Assembly: GCF_003390925.1 (NCBI RefSeq)
Contig: NZ_QUBS01000082.1
Span: 1-64,000, forward strand
Length of the DNA: 64,000 nt
Reading direction: 5' to 3'
From: Trinickia diaoshuihuensis
GTDB taxonomy: Bacteria > Pseudomonadota > Gammaproteobacteria > Burkholderiales > Burkholderiaceae
The notes beneath the pieces were generated by a model. The model was not told the DNA's origin. It was given only the letters and a program-made list of their open reading frames with translations, and searched no databases. Each line of letters opens with the position of its first letter. Position 1 is the stretch's first letter. The translations under genes and the position numbers were made by a program. Below are positions 1-7,833 of the stretch, one piece after another.

Positions 1-63
1 AAGACGATCGGCCGGTTCAGCAGAAACTCGCCGCTTGAAATCGATCGCCGTCAATTTGTTCAT
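1..63 (-). CDS. 5' end of an unidentified gene, cut by the window edge
   Basis: An ATG at 63-61 on the minus strand opens a frame of 21 codons that is still open at the edge; the peptide begins MNKLTAIDFKRR. A purine-rich stretch (GTGGTG) just upstream could be a weak ribosome binding site. Too little is visible to name the family. The DNA just upstream of the start is clearly richer in A+T than the rest of the window, which fits a promoter or a recently acquired neighbour. It may also be a chance frame. Confidence 0.3.
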   Translation of the reverse strand, partial: MNKLTAIDFKRRVSAEPADRL

Positions 64-552
64 ACACCACTATTGACGTTAGCTCCACTTACCCAACCTA
101 TCGGATCTTTATCCCAATGGTGCAACTGCATACGCAACCATTGTTTCAGTATCCGATCGCGCCTTCTTACTGACAGAAGACGCTGGTCACAAGCAAAAAT
201 TTACAATTTTTGGACGACGTGATTAAGGCAAGCACGACATGCGGCGAAACGTCCGCCAGGAGAAATTCAGTCCGACCAAGATGCAAGACTCGCAATCGGC
301 GTTAGCTACAACTCTACAAGCGCTGAGATTAGGTCTACGTGAATAGACCCCGTCGACTAGACGGCCAATAGCGGGGGCGTCTGGACCTTCAAACGTCGGG
401 CGGTGGACCATGCGACTGGCCAATCCCGGCCAACCGCTCACCATTCCCAAGCCATGCCACCGCTCCATCGTCGAGCCATGCCAGTTTCGATGCCAGCGAC
501 CGCGACACCGCTCTCCCCAAACCATCCAAACCCCTGTACAATCACCGGCTCT
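64..552. other. Gene-free stretch before tRNA-Gly
   Basis: No convincing gene is seen. The first 190 bases are A+T-rich for this genome and may carry the promoter of the leftward gene at the edge. A 100-codon minus-strand frame at 223-525 is Arg/Trp/Gly-rich with no family signature and is not accepted. The last part holds a TACAAT hexamer at 537-542, placed 10 bases before the tRNA and suitable as its -10 element. Confidence 0.5.
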
Positions 553-627
553 GCGGGCGTCGTATAATGGCTATTACCCTAGCTTCCCAAGCTAGAGACG
601 TGGGTTCGATTCCCATCGCCCGCTCCA
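553..627 (+). tRNA. tRNA-Gly (anticodon CCC)
   Basis: A 75-nt cloverleaf. The acceptor stem 553-559 pairs fully with 617-623; the discriminator is T624 and CCA is encoded at 625-627. The anticodon stem CTAGC/GCTAG (579-583 and 591-595) encloses loop TTCCCAA with CCC at 586-588. The T arm has the usual GGTTCGA core. It decodes GGG. A TACAAT -10-like hexamer lies at 537-542. No repeat of the 3' end was noticed elsewhere, so there is no sign that it serves as an integration site here. Confidence 0.96.
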
Positions 628-895
628 CACAGCACTCAGGCTGATGCCGTCCGTCCTATCGGGACACCTCGGCACGCATCAAGCCTCTCCCGCCGCAACC
701 CAGCCCTCCCGCCAGACTTGCTATACTGCTCTTCGGCTTGTCCCGGACACTACGTTGCACGCCCGCGCCGCCCGCTTCTGCTTAAGCACCAAACGGCTCG
801 CGCGCCCGGTCCGCGCTCCCACGCCCCTTCCGGCCGTATGTCCCCCAAGCGCCTCATCCGGAGTCGGCATTTGCCTCTGATGACGTGAGCCTGCC

Positions 896-1330
896 ATGTC
901 GGCGGAAACATTCGCGAAACGCATCCTACTACTGCTCGGCTTCCTATCGGTCGCCATGGCGGCGCCTGCGCAAACGCTTATCGACGAACTAGCGAAACGC
1001 ACCGGCGTCAGCCCCACGCAAGTCACGGCGCTCCTCGCCGACTGCAACGCAAACCGCAATAGTATGAAGCTCTGCGCCTGGCGCGACGAACTCGCCGCCG
1101 AACGCACCTTGACTCGGCTCCTCGACGAAAAACGGGCCGCCTTCCCGAAATGCGGCGCCGTGCTGGCGCAAAAAGTGGCGGCTTGGCAGCGGCGCCGCGA
1201 CGAAACGTGCCGGCAATCGGCGCAGCGGCAATGGAGCGACGGCTCGATGCAGTCGGCCGCGCTCGCGGTATGCACCACCGACCGCACCAAACAAATCATG
1301 CAGAGCCTCTCCTCGGATAGCTGCCCCTAA
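896..1330 (+). CDS. Exported LprI/DUF1311-like protein
   Basis: 144 residues. Residues 1-26 look like a Sec signal peptide (basic start, Leu-rich core, cleavage near APAQ-T). The mature part has six cysteines and the layout of the LprI/DUF1311 family: an early Cys, a second Cys followed by an acidic/Ala-rich helix, an AW-x4-RD-x2-C segment, then a DGS-like turn and a Cys before a final helix. Some family members inhibit lysozyme; others are uncharacterised periplasmic proteins. It sits alone downstream of the tRNA on the same strand. Family assignment is by motif only. Confidence 0.6.
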   Translation: MSAETFAKRILLLLGFLSVAMAAPAQTLIDELAKRTGVSPTQVTALLADCNANRNSMKLCAWRDELAAERTLTRLLDEKRAAFPKCGAVLAQKVAAWQRRRDETCRQSAQRQWSDGSMQSAALAVCTTDRTKQIMQSLSSDSCP

Positions 1331-1574
1331 CCCTAGCCCTGCCTTGAAAACGTGCGGGCCACCCCCACGATATCCGCGTCGGCGATCCCCGCATCCGCGT
1401 GCGCGCGCAAATGACGGTCGGCCCCGCCCCAAATATTGATCATACTTTTGCAGCGTTCGCGGAATTTCCGGCGCCCGCCGTTGTCGATATCAGGCTCGGC
1501 CAACCCTCGAGTCAGCGAGTCGTTCGGCCGCCTGCCCACTTTTTGCGCAACCGATAAAGATGGAACGGTATTTC

Positions 1575-1781
1575 ATGTCACGCACGAGCGCAGTCGGCCT
1601 GCTCGTCGATACGCGCCAAGCACTCGTCGCCGACATGCACGACAAGCCGCCCCACGACGCGGAGCGCAGCCAACAAATGATCCACGAAGTAGAGCGATTG
1701 CTGCTGGACGTGCGCGTCGGCCGCACGCGCGAATTCCGGCTCGAATTTCCGAATCGGATGCACGTCGTCGTCTCTGACTAA
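1575..1781 (+). CDS. Small hypothetical protein
   Basis: 68 residues from ATG 1575, which has a GGAACGG stretch 6-12 bases upstream; an in-frame ATG at 1560 would add five residues. The product is charged and soluble, with no signal peptide or membrane segment; a helical middle part is followed by an alternating beta-like C-terminus (REFRLEFPNRMHVVVSD). No family is recognised. Several overlapping frames exist on the other strand, so the gene is plausible rather than certain. Confidence 0.45.
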   Translation: MSRTSAVGLLVDTRQALVADMHDKPPHDAERSQQMIHEVERLLLDVRVGRTREFRLEFPNRMHVVVSD

Positions 1782-1953
1782 GGCCTCGGGCACGCCAAAG
1801 CGGCAACGGAATTTCCCGCGCGCCGCGCTCTCGTCTACAATCTCGCCCACTACTTGAAGCCGGCCCCGCGCCGGCAAGCGCCCGACACGCAAGCCGCCCG
1901 CGTTGGCGGCTTTTTCATTCGGCGGGCGCCAGCGCCTTCGACTGTTGATAACG

Positions 1954-2709
1954 ATGATTCACGATCCGAACGATACGGGCCTGCCGCCCGATGCCCCCGG
2001 CGACGCCGCCGAGCCCGCACCCGCTTCCGCCGACGCCCCCCGCTATCCGCGCCGCATCCGCAGCTTCGTGACGCGCGCCGGGCGCGTCTCCACGGGTCAG
2101 CGCCGCGCGCTCGACGAGTGGGGTCCGCGCTTCGTCGTCCCCTACGCGCCAAGCCCCGCCAACTGGGATGCCGTATTCGGCCGGCAAGCTCCCCGCGTGC
2201 TCGAGATCGGCTTCGGCATGGGCGCGACCACTGCGGAAATCGCCGCCGCCCGGCCGGGTGACGATTTCATCGGCGTGGAGGTGCACGAGCCCGGCGTGGG
2301 CGCGCTTCTGAAGCTCATCGGCGACCAAGGGCTGACGAATATTCGAATCATTCAGCACGACGCCGTCGAGGTCATCGAGCAGATGATCGAACCCGGATCG
2401 CTCGATGGCGTCCACATCTTTTTCCCCGACCCGTGGCACAAGGCGCGCCATCACAAGCGCCGCCTCATTCAGCCGCCGTTCGTGGCGCTGCTGGCGTCGC
2501 GCCTGAAGCCCGGCGCCTACCTGCACTGCGCCACCGATTGGCAAAACTACGCCGAACAAATGCTCGAGGTCCTGAGCGCTGATCCGTCGCTGGAAAACAC
2601 GGCGCAAGATTACGCGCCGCGGCCCGAGTACCGCCCCGTGACGAAGTTCGAGCGCCGCGGCCTGCGGCTCGGCCACGGCGTATGGGATCTGGTGTTCAAG
2701 CGCCGCTAA
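1954..2709 (+). CDS. trmB: tRNA (guanine-N7-)-methyltransferase TrmB
   Basis: 251 residues. It uses S-adenosylmethionine to methylate G46 in the variable loop of tRNAs. Visible signatures are the SAM-binding motif [11 protein letters not shown] near residue 85, the acidic strand end [10 protein letters not shown], and the family motif [15 protein letters not shown] followed by IQPPF. The first 40 residues are a Pro/Ala/Asp-rich extension common in beta-proteobacterial members. Start chosen at ATG 1954 (MIHDPND) rather than an upstream TTG. It faces uppP tail to tail, with a perfect hairpin between them. Confidence 0.95.
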   Translation: MIHDPNDTGLPPDAPGDAAEPAPASADAPRYPRRIRSFVTRAGRVSTGQRRALDEWGPRFVVPYAPSPANWDAVFGRQAPRVLEIGFGMGATTAEIAAARPGDDFIGVEVHEPGVGALLKLIGDQGLTNIRIIQHDAVEVIEQMIEPGSLDGVHIFFPDPWHKARHHKRRLIQPPFVALLASRLKPGAYLHCATDWQNYAEQMLEVLSADPSLENTAQDYAPRPEYRPVTKFERRGLRLGHGVWDLVFKRR

Positions 2710-2718
2710 TCGAACGCC

Positions 2719-2745
2719 GCGCCCCCGCATCCACAACGGGGGCGC
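2719..2745. terminator. Hairpin between convergent trmB and uppP
   Basis: A perfect 9-bp stem (GCGCCCCCG, 2719-2727, pairs with CGGGGGCGC, 2737-2745) with a 9-nt loop lies in the 49-bp gap between two convergent genes. There is no strong T run on either side, so it is a candidate bidirectional terminator or mRNA-end stabiliser rather than a classic intrinsic terminator. Confidence 0.5.
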
Positions 2746-2758
2746 CAAACCCAAACTG

Positions 2759-3595
2759 CTACGCGCCCCAGTTCAACACATCGCTATAGCCGATGACGAG
2801 TACGATCATCCCGAACGCGATGCGATACCACGCGAACGCCGTGAAATCGTGCGTGGCGAGATAGCGCAACAACCAGCGCACGCAAACGAAAGCACTGACG
2901 AAGGCCGCGGCGGTGCCCGCCGTGAAGATATCGACGTTATCGACGAATGCCATGCCGCGGTGTTTGACGAGCTCATAAAGCGTCGCGCCGCCAATCACGG
3001 GAATCGCAAGAAAAAACGAGAACTCGGTAGCCACGCGCCGTTCGACGCCGAGCAGCATGGCACCGATGATCGTCGAGCCCGAGCGCGATACACCCGGTAT
3101 CAACGCGCAGCATTGCGCGAACCCCACCTTCAGCGCATCGAGCGGACGCAATTCGTCGATCGTGCGAATCCGGCCCGCCGCCGCGCCGCGCCGCCGCTCG
3201 CGCGCCTGCGCCCATAAGATGACGATACCCCCTAAGACCAGTGCGACCGCCACGGGCACCGGCGCGAACAATGCGCTTTTGATGACGGATTCGAACGATA
3301 ACCCCAGCAACACGGCCGGAATCGTCGCAATCACGACGTTCAGCGCAAACCGGCGCTGCGTCGAATCGCCCCATACCCCCGACGCCACGCGCCCGATACG
3401 TTGCCGGTATTCCCAGCAGACCGCGAGAATGGCGCCGAACTGGATGACGACGTGGAATGTCTTCGCGGCGTCGCCGCCAAAATCGAGCAAACTGCCGACG
3501 ACGATCAGATGCCCCGTACTCGACACGGGCAGGAATTCGGTCAGCCCTTCGACCACGCCGAGAATCAACGCCTTACCGATCAAAATCCAGTCCAT
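2759..3595 (-). CDS. uppP: Undecaprenyl-diphosphatase UppP (BacA)
   Basis: 278 residues, polytopic inner-membrane enzyme that dephosphorylates undecaprenyl diphosphate to recycle the lipid carrier used for peptidoglycan and O-antigen; overexpression is linked to bacitracin resistance. Both family signatures are present: [15 protein letters not shown] near residue 16 and [10 protein letters not shown] near residue 165. About eight hydrophobic segments are visible and the length is normal. It lies downstream of the lipoprotein gene on the same strand and may be co-transcribed with it. Confidence 0.96.
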   Translation of the reverse strand: MDWILIGKALILGVVEGLTEFLPVSSTGHLIVVGSLLDFGGDAAKTFHVVIQFGAILAVCWEYRQRIGRVASGVWGDSTQRRFALNVVIATIPAVLLGLSFESVIKSALFAPVPVAVALVLGGIVILWAQARERRRGAAAGRIRTIDELRPLDALKVGFAQCCALIPGVSRSGSTIIGAMLLGVERRVATEFSFFLAIPVIGGATLYELVKHRGMAFVDNVDIFTAGTAAAFVSAFVCVRWLLRYLATHDFTAFAWYRIAFGMIVLVIGYSDVLNWGA

Positions 3596-3676
3596 CGATG
3601 CCCTCTCTATCGAACAGGTGCAGTGCGAGCGGACCGGACGATCGTACGGGCGCGGCCCCTCGCGGCCGCGCCGTCG

Positions 3677-4270
3677 TCATTTTTCGACGATTTGGACGCG
3701 TATGCCGTTTGTAAGGATTGTGATTGTACCGGGTTCGAAGTTCACGCCGCCGAACTGGAGTTGCTCGGGCTTGAACGTATAGATCGGATAGCCGTCGAGC
3801 CACTGCGCGGCCGCCAGCGCGCCGGCCGCTTCGATTTGTTGCCGGTACGCCCGCGCCTCGCCGCCGACATCGACGCGCTCGACGCTCGGCGAGCGCAGCA
3901 CGACCGCGTGACTCGGCTCGTCGTACTGAAGCTGGCTCGTCACCAGGAAACCGCCGTCCACCGGCTGCTGTAGAAATGGGCTTTCGACGTGCGCGTCCAC
4001 ATGGACGGTGACGCGATTGGAGCCGGGCTCGAAGCCGACGATGGGATTCGTCAGCGCCACGTTGAATAGCTGCGACACGGTGTGCCGATAGGGAAACTTG
4101 CGAGCGACCGCGGCCTGCACCTGCTCGCGCGAGAACGTGTAGTGGTCGGGAATGAACGGAAACGTCGAGCTCGCGCACGCCGACAGCGACAAACCGATGC
4201 TCGCGCCGGCCAACGCCGCGCAAGCCATCCCCAACAATCGACGCCGGCGCGGCGCGACAACATTCGTCAT
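3677..4270 (-). CDS. DUF1439-family lipoprotein
   Basis: 197 residues. An Arg-rich start, hydrophobic core and lipobox (LSAC, Cys32) indicate a lipoprotein. The mature part (HYTFSREQVQAAVARKFP near its start, then a beta-rich domain ending in GTITILTNGIRVQIVEK) matches the YceB/DUF1439 group of envelope proteins, whose function is not established. The domain may bind a hydrophobic ligand. It is 81 bases upstream of uppP on the same strand. Confidence 0.75.
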   Translation of the reverse strand: MTNVVAPRRRRLLGMACAALAGASIGLSLSACASSTFPFIPDHYTFSREQVQAAVARKFPYRHTVSQLFNVALTNPIVGFEPGSNRVTVHVDAHVESPFLQQPVDGGFLVTSQLQYDEPSHAVVLRSPSVERVDVGGEARAYRQQIEAAGALAAAQWLDGYPIYTFKPEQLQFGGVNFEPGTITILTNGIRVQIVEK

Positions 4271-4322
4271 GCATAACCTCCTAGTGTTCCGATCGGCCCG
4301 GTATTTCCATCCGATATCCGCC

Positions 4323-4691
4323 CTACCGCTCAGCCGGCCGGGTATCCGCTTCCAGTTGAGTCAGCCATGCTAACGCATGCGCTTGCGTGGCCCCGCACAT
4401 CTGCGGCTGCGGCTGCAAACCCGAGCAGCAGGCCGGGCGTTCCGGGTGCCCAAAGATCCGGCAACGGGCGTTTTCATCGAGTTGGACGCACCGCACGCCG
4501 GCCGGCTTGCCGTTCGGCATCCCGGGAATCGGGCTCGTGATAGAGGGAGCGATGCAACAAGCCCCGCACCCCGGGCGGCAGGCGTGTTCCGGGTCAGGAG
4601 CGGCGGGAGAATGAATAGGCGAGGCGGGGGCGTTCAATACGATGGCTCGAATCGATAGGTTGGACCGGCGCCGGCGCGACGGGCGCGCCAA
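4323..4691 (-). CDS. YkgJ-family cysteine cluster protein
   Basis: 122 residues. The core has the YkgJ/CxxCxxxC pattern: CRPGCGACC near residue 38, a Pro-rich [16 protein letters not shown] segment, then [13 protein letters not shown] and a late Cys. Family members are small metal-binding (zinc or iron) proteins of unclear role. The start is uncertain: TTG 4691 has an AAGGA-like site upstream, while TTG 4637 would give a shorter protein beginning at the conserved part. No ATG precedes the conserved core. Confidence 0.75.
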   Translation of the reverse strand: MARPSRRRRSNLSIRAIVLNAPASPIHSPAAPDPEHACRPGCGACCIAPSITSPIPGMPNGKPAGVRCVQLDENARCRIFGHPERPACCSGLQPQPQMCGATQAHALAWLTQLEADTRPAER

Positions 4692-4745
4692 CCCGCATCC
4701 TTGGTAAAGTAGATGCTTCGCCCACGATTTTACGAGGATCGCAGC

Positions 4746-5003
4746 ATGCGCGGTACGCGCGCCATTTCAGCGGTGCAAAGGCTCAAGGAGCGCACCGGCA
4801 ACGCTCATTACGCCGCCATCGGGATGCCCGGCGGTTTGTTTCGTCTCGTCGATCGCGCGAGCGGCGTCGAGTTGCCGCTCTCCGAACCATTGCCGCTCGA
4901 TACGTTCGTCGCCTTCGTCGACGCCATTTCGCCGGCCAAGCCCAAGAAAGTCAGCAAGCTCGACGCTGCCTTCGAAGCGCAGATCAAACGTAGCAAACGC
5001 TGA
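4746..5003 (+). CDS. Small hypothetical protein
   Basis: 85 residues from ATG 4746, preceded by a good GAGGA ribosome binding site. The product is basic at both ends ([16 protein letters not shown] and [21 protein letters not shown]) with a short beta-like centre ([20 protein letters not shown]). No signal peptide or transmembrane segment is seen and no family is recognised. It is followed 89 bases later by the methyltransferase gene on the same strand. Confidence 0.65.
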   Translation: MRGTRAISAVQRLKERTGNAHYAAIGMPGGLFRLVDRASGVELPLSEPLPLDTFVAFVDAISPAKPKKVSKLDAAFEAQIKRSKR

Positions 5004-5092
5004 AGAACACGGCGGCGGGCACCCGGTTTGGTACAATTCGAAAGTTTCTTTCCGTCGTACCGAACCGCTACGTCCAAGTCCGTCAAGTCGCC

Positions 5093-5746
5093 ATGAACAT
5101 CGAGCAAGCCCGTTTCAACATGATCGAACAACAAATTCGCCCCTGGGACGTGCTGGACCAGGACGTGCTGAATCTGCTGTCGGTCGTCAAGCGCGAAGAC
5201 TACGTTCCCGCCGCCTACCGCGAACTCGCATTCGCCGATCTCGAAGTGCCGCTGCCCGCCGGCGAGCATATGCTTTTCCCGCGCGTCGAAGCGCGCGTGC
5301 TGCAAGAGTTGGCGGTCAAGAAGCACGAAACGGTGCTCGAAATCGGCGCGGGTTCCGGCTACATGGCCGCCCTGCTCGCCCATCGCGCACGCCACGTACT
5401 GACGGTGGAGATCAAGCCGGAACTCGCTGAGCTAGCAAAACGCAATCTCGCCGAAAACGGCGTGACGAACGCGGAAGTCGCGCTCGGCGACGGCGCGCGC
5501 GGCTGGCCCGCAAGCGCGCCGTACGACGTGATCTGCGTCTCGGGCGGTCTGCCGGTGCTGCCGCAGGAAATCCTCGAGCAACTGAAGATCGGCGGCCGTC
5601 TCGCGGCGTTCGTCGGCACGGCGCCCGTCATGAAGGCGCAAATCATCACGCGCGTCGACGAAAAGCAATTCCGCATGGCCGACATCTTCGAAACCTTCAT
5701 CGAGCCGCTCGTCAACGCGGTTCAACCGCCGCGGTTCAAGTTCTAA
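5093..5746 (+). CDS. pcm: Protein-L-isoaspartate O-methyltransferase family protein
   Basis: 217 residues. The family transfers a methyl group from SAM to L-isoaspartyl residues so that damaged proteins can be repaired. Residues 1-70 carry the family N-terminal helices (MIEQQIRPWDVLDQDVL, REDYVPAAYRELAFAD); the SAM motif EIGAGSGYMAALLA follows near residue 85, then a VEIKPEL acidic strand end. It belongs to the Pcm family by layout; some beta-proteobacterial paralogues in this position have not been shown to repair proteins. A rhodanese gene follows after 15 bases, so the two are probably one operon. Confidence 0.85.
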   Translation: MNIEQARFNMIEQQIRPWDVLDQDVLNLLSVVKREDYVPAAYRELAFADLEVPLPAGEHMLFPRVEARVLQELAVKKHETVLEIGAGSGYMAALLAHRARHVLTVEIKPELAELAKRNLAENGVTNAEVALGDGARGWPASAPYDVICVSGGLPVLPQEILEQLKIGGRLAAFVGTAPVMKAQIITRVDEKQFRMADIFETFIEPLVNAVQPPRFKF

Positions 5747-5761
5747 CTTTCGATCGCCATC

Positions 5762-6085
5762 ATGCAAAATCTGACCGCGCCCGCACTCGCCGAATGGCTG
5801 GCCGATACCTCGCGCGCCGCGCCCGTGCTGCTCGACGTGCGTGAACCCTGGGAAGTCGCGACCGCGCACATCGCCGGGACCGTGGACATTCCGATGCGCG
5901 ATATCCCCGCGCGCAGCGAAGAACTCGACGACGAAGCCCAGATCGTTTGCATTTGCCATCACGGCGCGCGCAGCGCCAACGTGGCGATGTTCCTCGAAGG
6001 GCGCGGCTTCAAGAACGTCTTCAATCTCCAAGGCGGTATCGACGCCTGGTCGCGCCAGGTCGATCCGAAAGTACCGCTCTATTGA
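5762..6085 (+). CDS. Rhodanese-like domain protein
   Basis: 107 residues forming a single rhodanese domain. The catalytic loop CHHGARS is intact with its Cys (about residue 65), and the family motifs LLDVREPWEVATAHI near residue 23 and FNLQGGIDAW near the end are present. Such single-domain proteins carry sulfur as a cysteine persulfide; the acceptor is unknown here. It follows the pcm-like gene by 15 bases and is followed by an intrinsic terminator. Confidence 0.9.
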   Translation: MQNLTAPALAEWLADTSRAAPVLLDVREPWEVATAHIAGTVDIPMRDIPARSEELDDEAQIVCICHHGARSANVAMFLEGRGFKNVFNLQGGIDAWSRQVDPKVPLY

Positions 6086-6116
6086 TCGGTACCATCGATA
6101 CCATTACCGCGAGGAA

Positions 6117-6147
6117 AGCCGGCCCGATGCAAGGCCGGCTTTTTTTT
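6117..6147 (+). terminator. Rho-independent terminator after the pcm-rhodanese pair
   Basis: AGCCGGCC (6117-6124) pairs perfectly with GGCCGGCT (6133-6140) around an 8-nt loop, followed directly by a run of T (6140-6147). It closes the pcm-rhodanese unit and insulates the urea operon downstream. Confidence 0.9.
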
Positions 6148-6309
6148 CGGCCGGCGCAGCGCTTACCCTAAAACGCTTCACCAACATCGCGCGTCGCGCT
6201 CACCCTCGGCGCCGGCGCGCACCAACTTGACCCCGCCTGCCCGATCGTTGGGCAGCGCCCTATCGCGCCAAACGCCCACCATTGCGGCCTCACCGTTGCC
6301 ATGGCTCGA

Positions 6310-6326
6310 TTGGCATACCCCTTGCG
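6310..6326 (+). promoter_or_regulatory. Sigma-54-type promoter upstream of urtA
   Basis: TTGGCATACCCCTTGCG has the defining GG (6312-6313) and GC (6324-6325) separated by exactly 10 bases, with TGGCA and TTGC blocks close to the RpoN consensus. It sits 100 bases before the urtA start, in a 340-bp gap otherwise holding only the terminator of the previous operon. This fits NtrC-controlled urea uptake under nitrogen limitation. No clear palindromic NtrC site was found by eye upstream. Confidence 0.7.
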
Positions 6327-6425
6327 TTGCTCGGCGGTCCGCTCGCGGCCGTCGGTTTGTCTCGATGCACGCGATGCGCGACGTACTCCAATAAACGTCA
6401 ATTCAGCACCGGCAAGGGGAAGCAC

Positions 6426-7724
6426 ATGAAACGTCGTAGCTTGTTGAAGCTCGGTACGCTCTCCGGCGCGCTTGCGCTCGCGGGACAAGCCCCATTCGTT
6501 CGCGCGCAATCGTCGAAGGGACCCATCAAGGTCGGCATCTTGCATTCGTTGTCGGGCACGATGGCGATTTCCGAAACGTCGCTCAAAGACACGGCGCTCA
6601 TGACGATCGCCGACATCAACAAGAACGGCGGCGTCATGGGCCGCCCGATCGAGCCCGTCGTCGTCGACCCCGCATCGAATTGGCCGCTCTTCGCCGAAAA
6701 GGCCCGCCAACTGCTGACCCAAGAAAAAGTCGCTTGCGTATTCGGTTGCTGGACGTCGGTCTCGCGCAAATCGGTCTTGCCCGTCTTCGAGGAATTGAAC
6801 GGTCTGCTCTATTACCCCGTTCAATACGAAGGCGAGGAGATGTCGCGCAATGTCTTCTATACGGGCGCCGCACCCAATCAGCAAGCGCTGCCCGCCGTCG
6901 AATACCTGATGAGCGCGGAAGGCGGTGGCGCAAAGCGCTTCTTCTTGCTCGGCACCGACTACGTCTATCCGCGTACGACCAACAAGATCCTGCGCGCCTT
7001 CCTGCACTCGAAGGGCGTGGCCGACGCAGACATTCAAGAGGTTTACACCCCCTTCGGACACAGCGACTACCAAACGATCGTCGCCAATATCAAGGCGTTC
7101 GCGCAAGGCGGGAAGACCACGGTCGTCTCGACCATCAACGGCGACTCGAACGTGCCGTTCTATAAGGAACTCGGCAATCAAGGCATCAAGGCGACCGATA
7201 CGCCCGTCGTCGCGTTCTCGGTCGGCGAGGAAGAGTTGCGCGGGATCGACACGAAACCGCTCGTGGGCCATCTGGCCGCGTGGAACTACTTCATGTCGGT
7301 GCGCAGCCCGGCCAACACCAAGTTCAAGTCGCAATGGGCCGAGTGGGTCCAGTCGCAGAACCTCGCCGGCGGCGCCAAACGCGTGACGAACGATCCGATG
7401 GAAGCCACGTTCGTCGGCATTCATATGTGGAAGCAAGCCGTCGAAAAAGCGAAGAGCACCGACGTCGATAAGGTACGCGTCGCGATGATCGGCCAAAGCG
7501 TAGCTGCCCCCTCGGGCTTCACATTGACGATGGACGGCAACCACCATCTGCACAAGCCCGTCATGATCGGCGAAATTCGCGGCGATGGGCAATTCAACAT
7601 CGTCTGGAAGACGAAGGCACCCGTTCGCGCGCAACCGTGGAGCCCGTTCATCGCGGGCAACGCAGGCAAGCCGGACGTGGTCAGTTCGATCGGCGACTTC
7701 TTGCGCAGGCGCCGGCTCGTCTAG
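6426..7724 (+). CDS. urtA: Urea ABC transporter, substrate-binding protein UrtA
   Basis: 432 residues. Periplasmic binding protein of the high-affinity urea importer. Residues 1-28 form a signal peptide with a KRRSLLKLG start resembling a twin-arginine motif. The mature part is a type I periplasmic-binding fold of the Leu/Ile/Val family with UrtA hallmarks: VGILHSLSGTMAISE, FGCWTSVSRKSVLPVFE and LLYYPVQYEGEE. Start at ATG 6426 has AAGGGGA upstream; a longer in-frame extension upstream lacks a signal peptide. It opens the urt-ure block, and a stable hairpin lies between it and urtB. Confidence 0.96.
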   Translation: MKRRSLLKLGTLSGALALAGQAPFVRAQSSKGPIKVGILHSLSGTMAISETSLKDTALMTIADINKNGGVMGRPIEPVVVDPASNWPLFAEKARQLLTQEKVACVFGCWTSVSRKSVLPVFEELNGLLYYPVQYEGEEMSRNVFYTGAAPNQQALPAVEYLMSAEGGGAKRFFLLGTDYVYPRTTNKILRAFLHSKGVADADIQEVYTPFGHSDYQTIVANIKAFAQGGKTTVVSTINGDSNVPFYKELGNQGIKATDTPVVAFSVGEEELRGIDTKPLVGHLAAWNYFMSVRSPANTKFKSQWAEWVQSQNLAGGAKRVTNDPMEATFVGIHMWKQAVEKAKSTDVDKVRVAMIGQSVAAPSGFTLTMDGNHHLHKPVMIGEIRGDGQFNIVWKTKAPVRAQPWSPFIAGNAGKPDVVSSIGDFLRRRRLV

Positions 7725-7755
7725 GCGGCTGCACGCTTAACGCTTAGCCGGGGCA

Positions 7756-7792
7756 CGGCATCGCGAGCGCGTCCCTGCGCCGCGCGATGCCG
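7756..7792 (+). promoter_or_regulatory. Stable hairpin between urtA and urtB
   Basis: CGGCATCGCG (7756-7765) pairs perfectly with CGCGATGCCG (7783-7792) across a 17-nt, itself GC-rich loop, within the 109-bp urtA-urtB gap. There is no T run. Such hairpins after binding-protein genes commonly protect the upstream mRNA or cause partial termination, giving more binding protein than permease. The role here is inferred. Confidence 0.5.
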
Positions 7793-7833
7793 TCGCCTGC
7801 CCTTGGACCGTCGTCTTTCTCGCGCCACGACTC

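Noticed and set aside
223-525. 100-codon minus-strand frame
   Set aside because: Skewed Arg/Trp/Gly composition, no ribosome site, no family signature, overlaps the probable tRNA promoter region.
553-627. tRNA-Gly as a genomic-island attachment site
   Set aside because: No repeat of its 3' end and no integrase seen nearby; genes downstream are ordinary.
6168-7634. 488-codon frame antisense to urtA
   Set aside because: Codon-bias shadow of urtA; low-complexity Arg/Asp/His-rich product.
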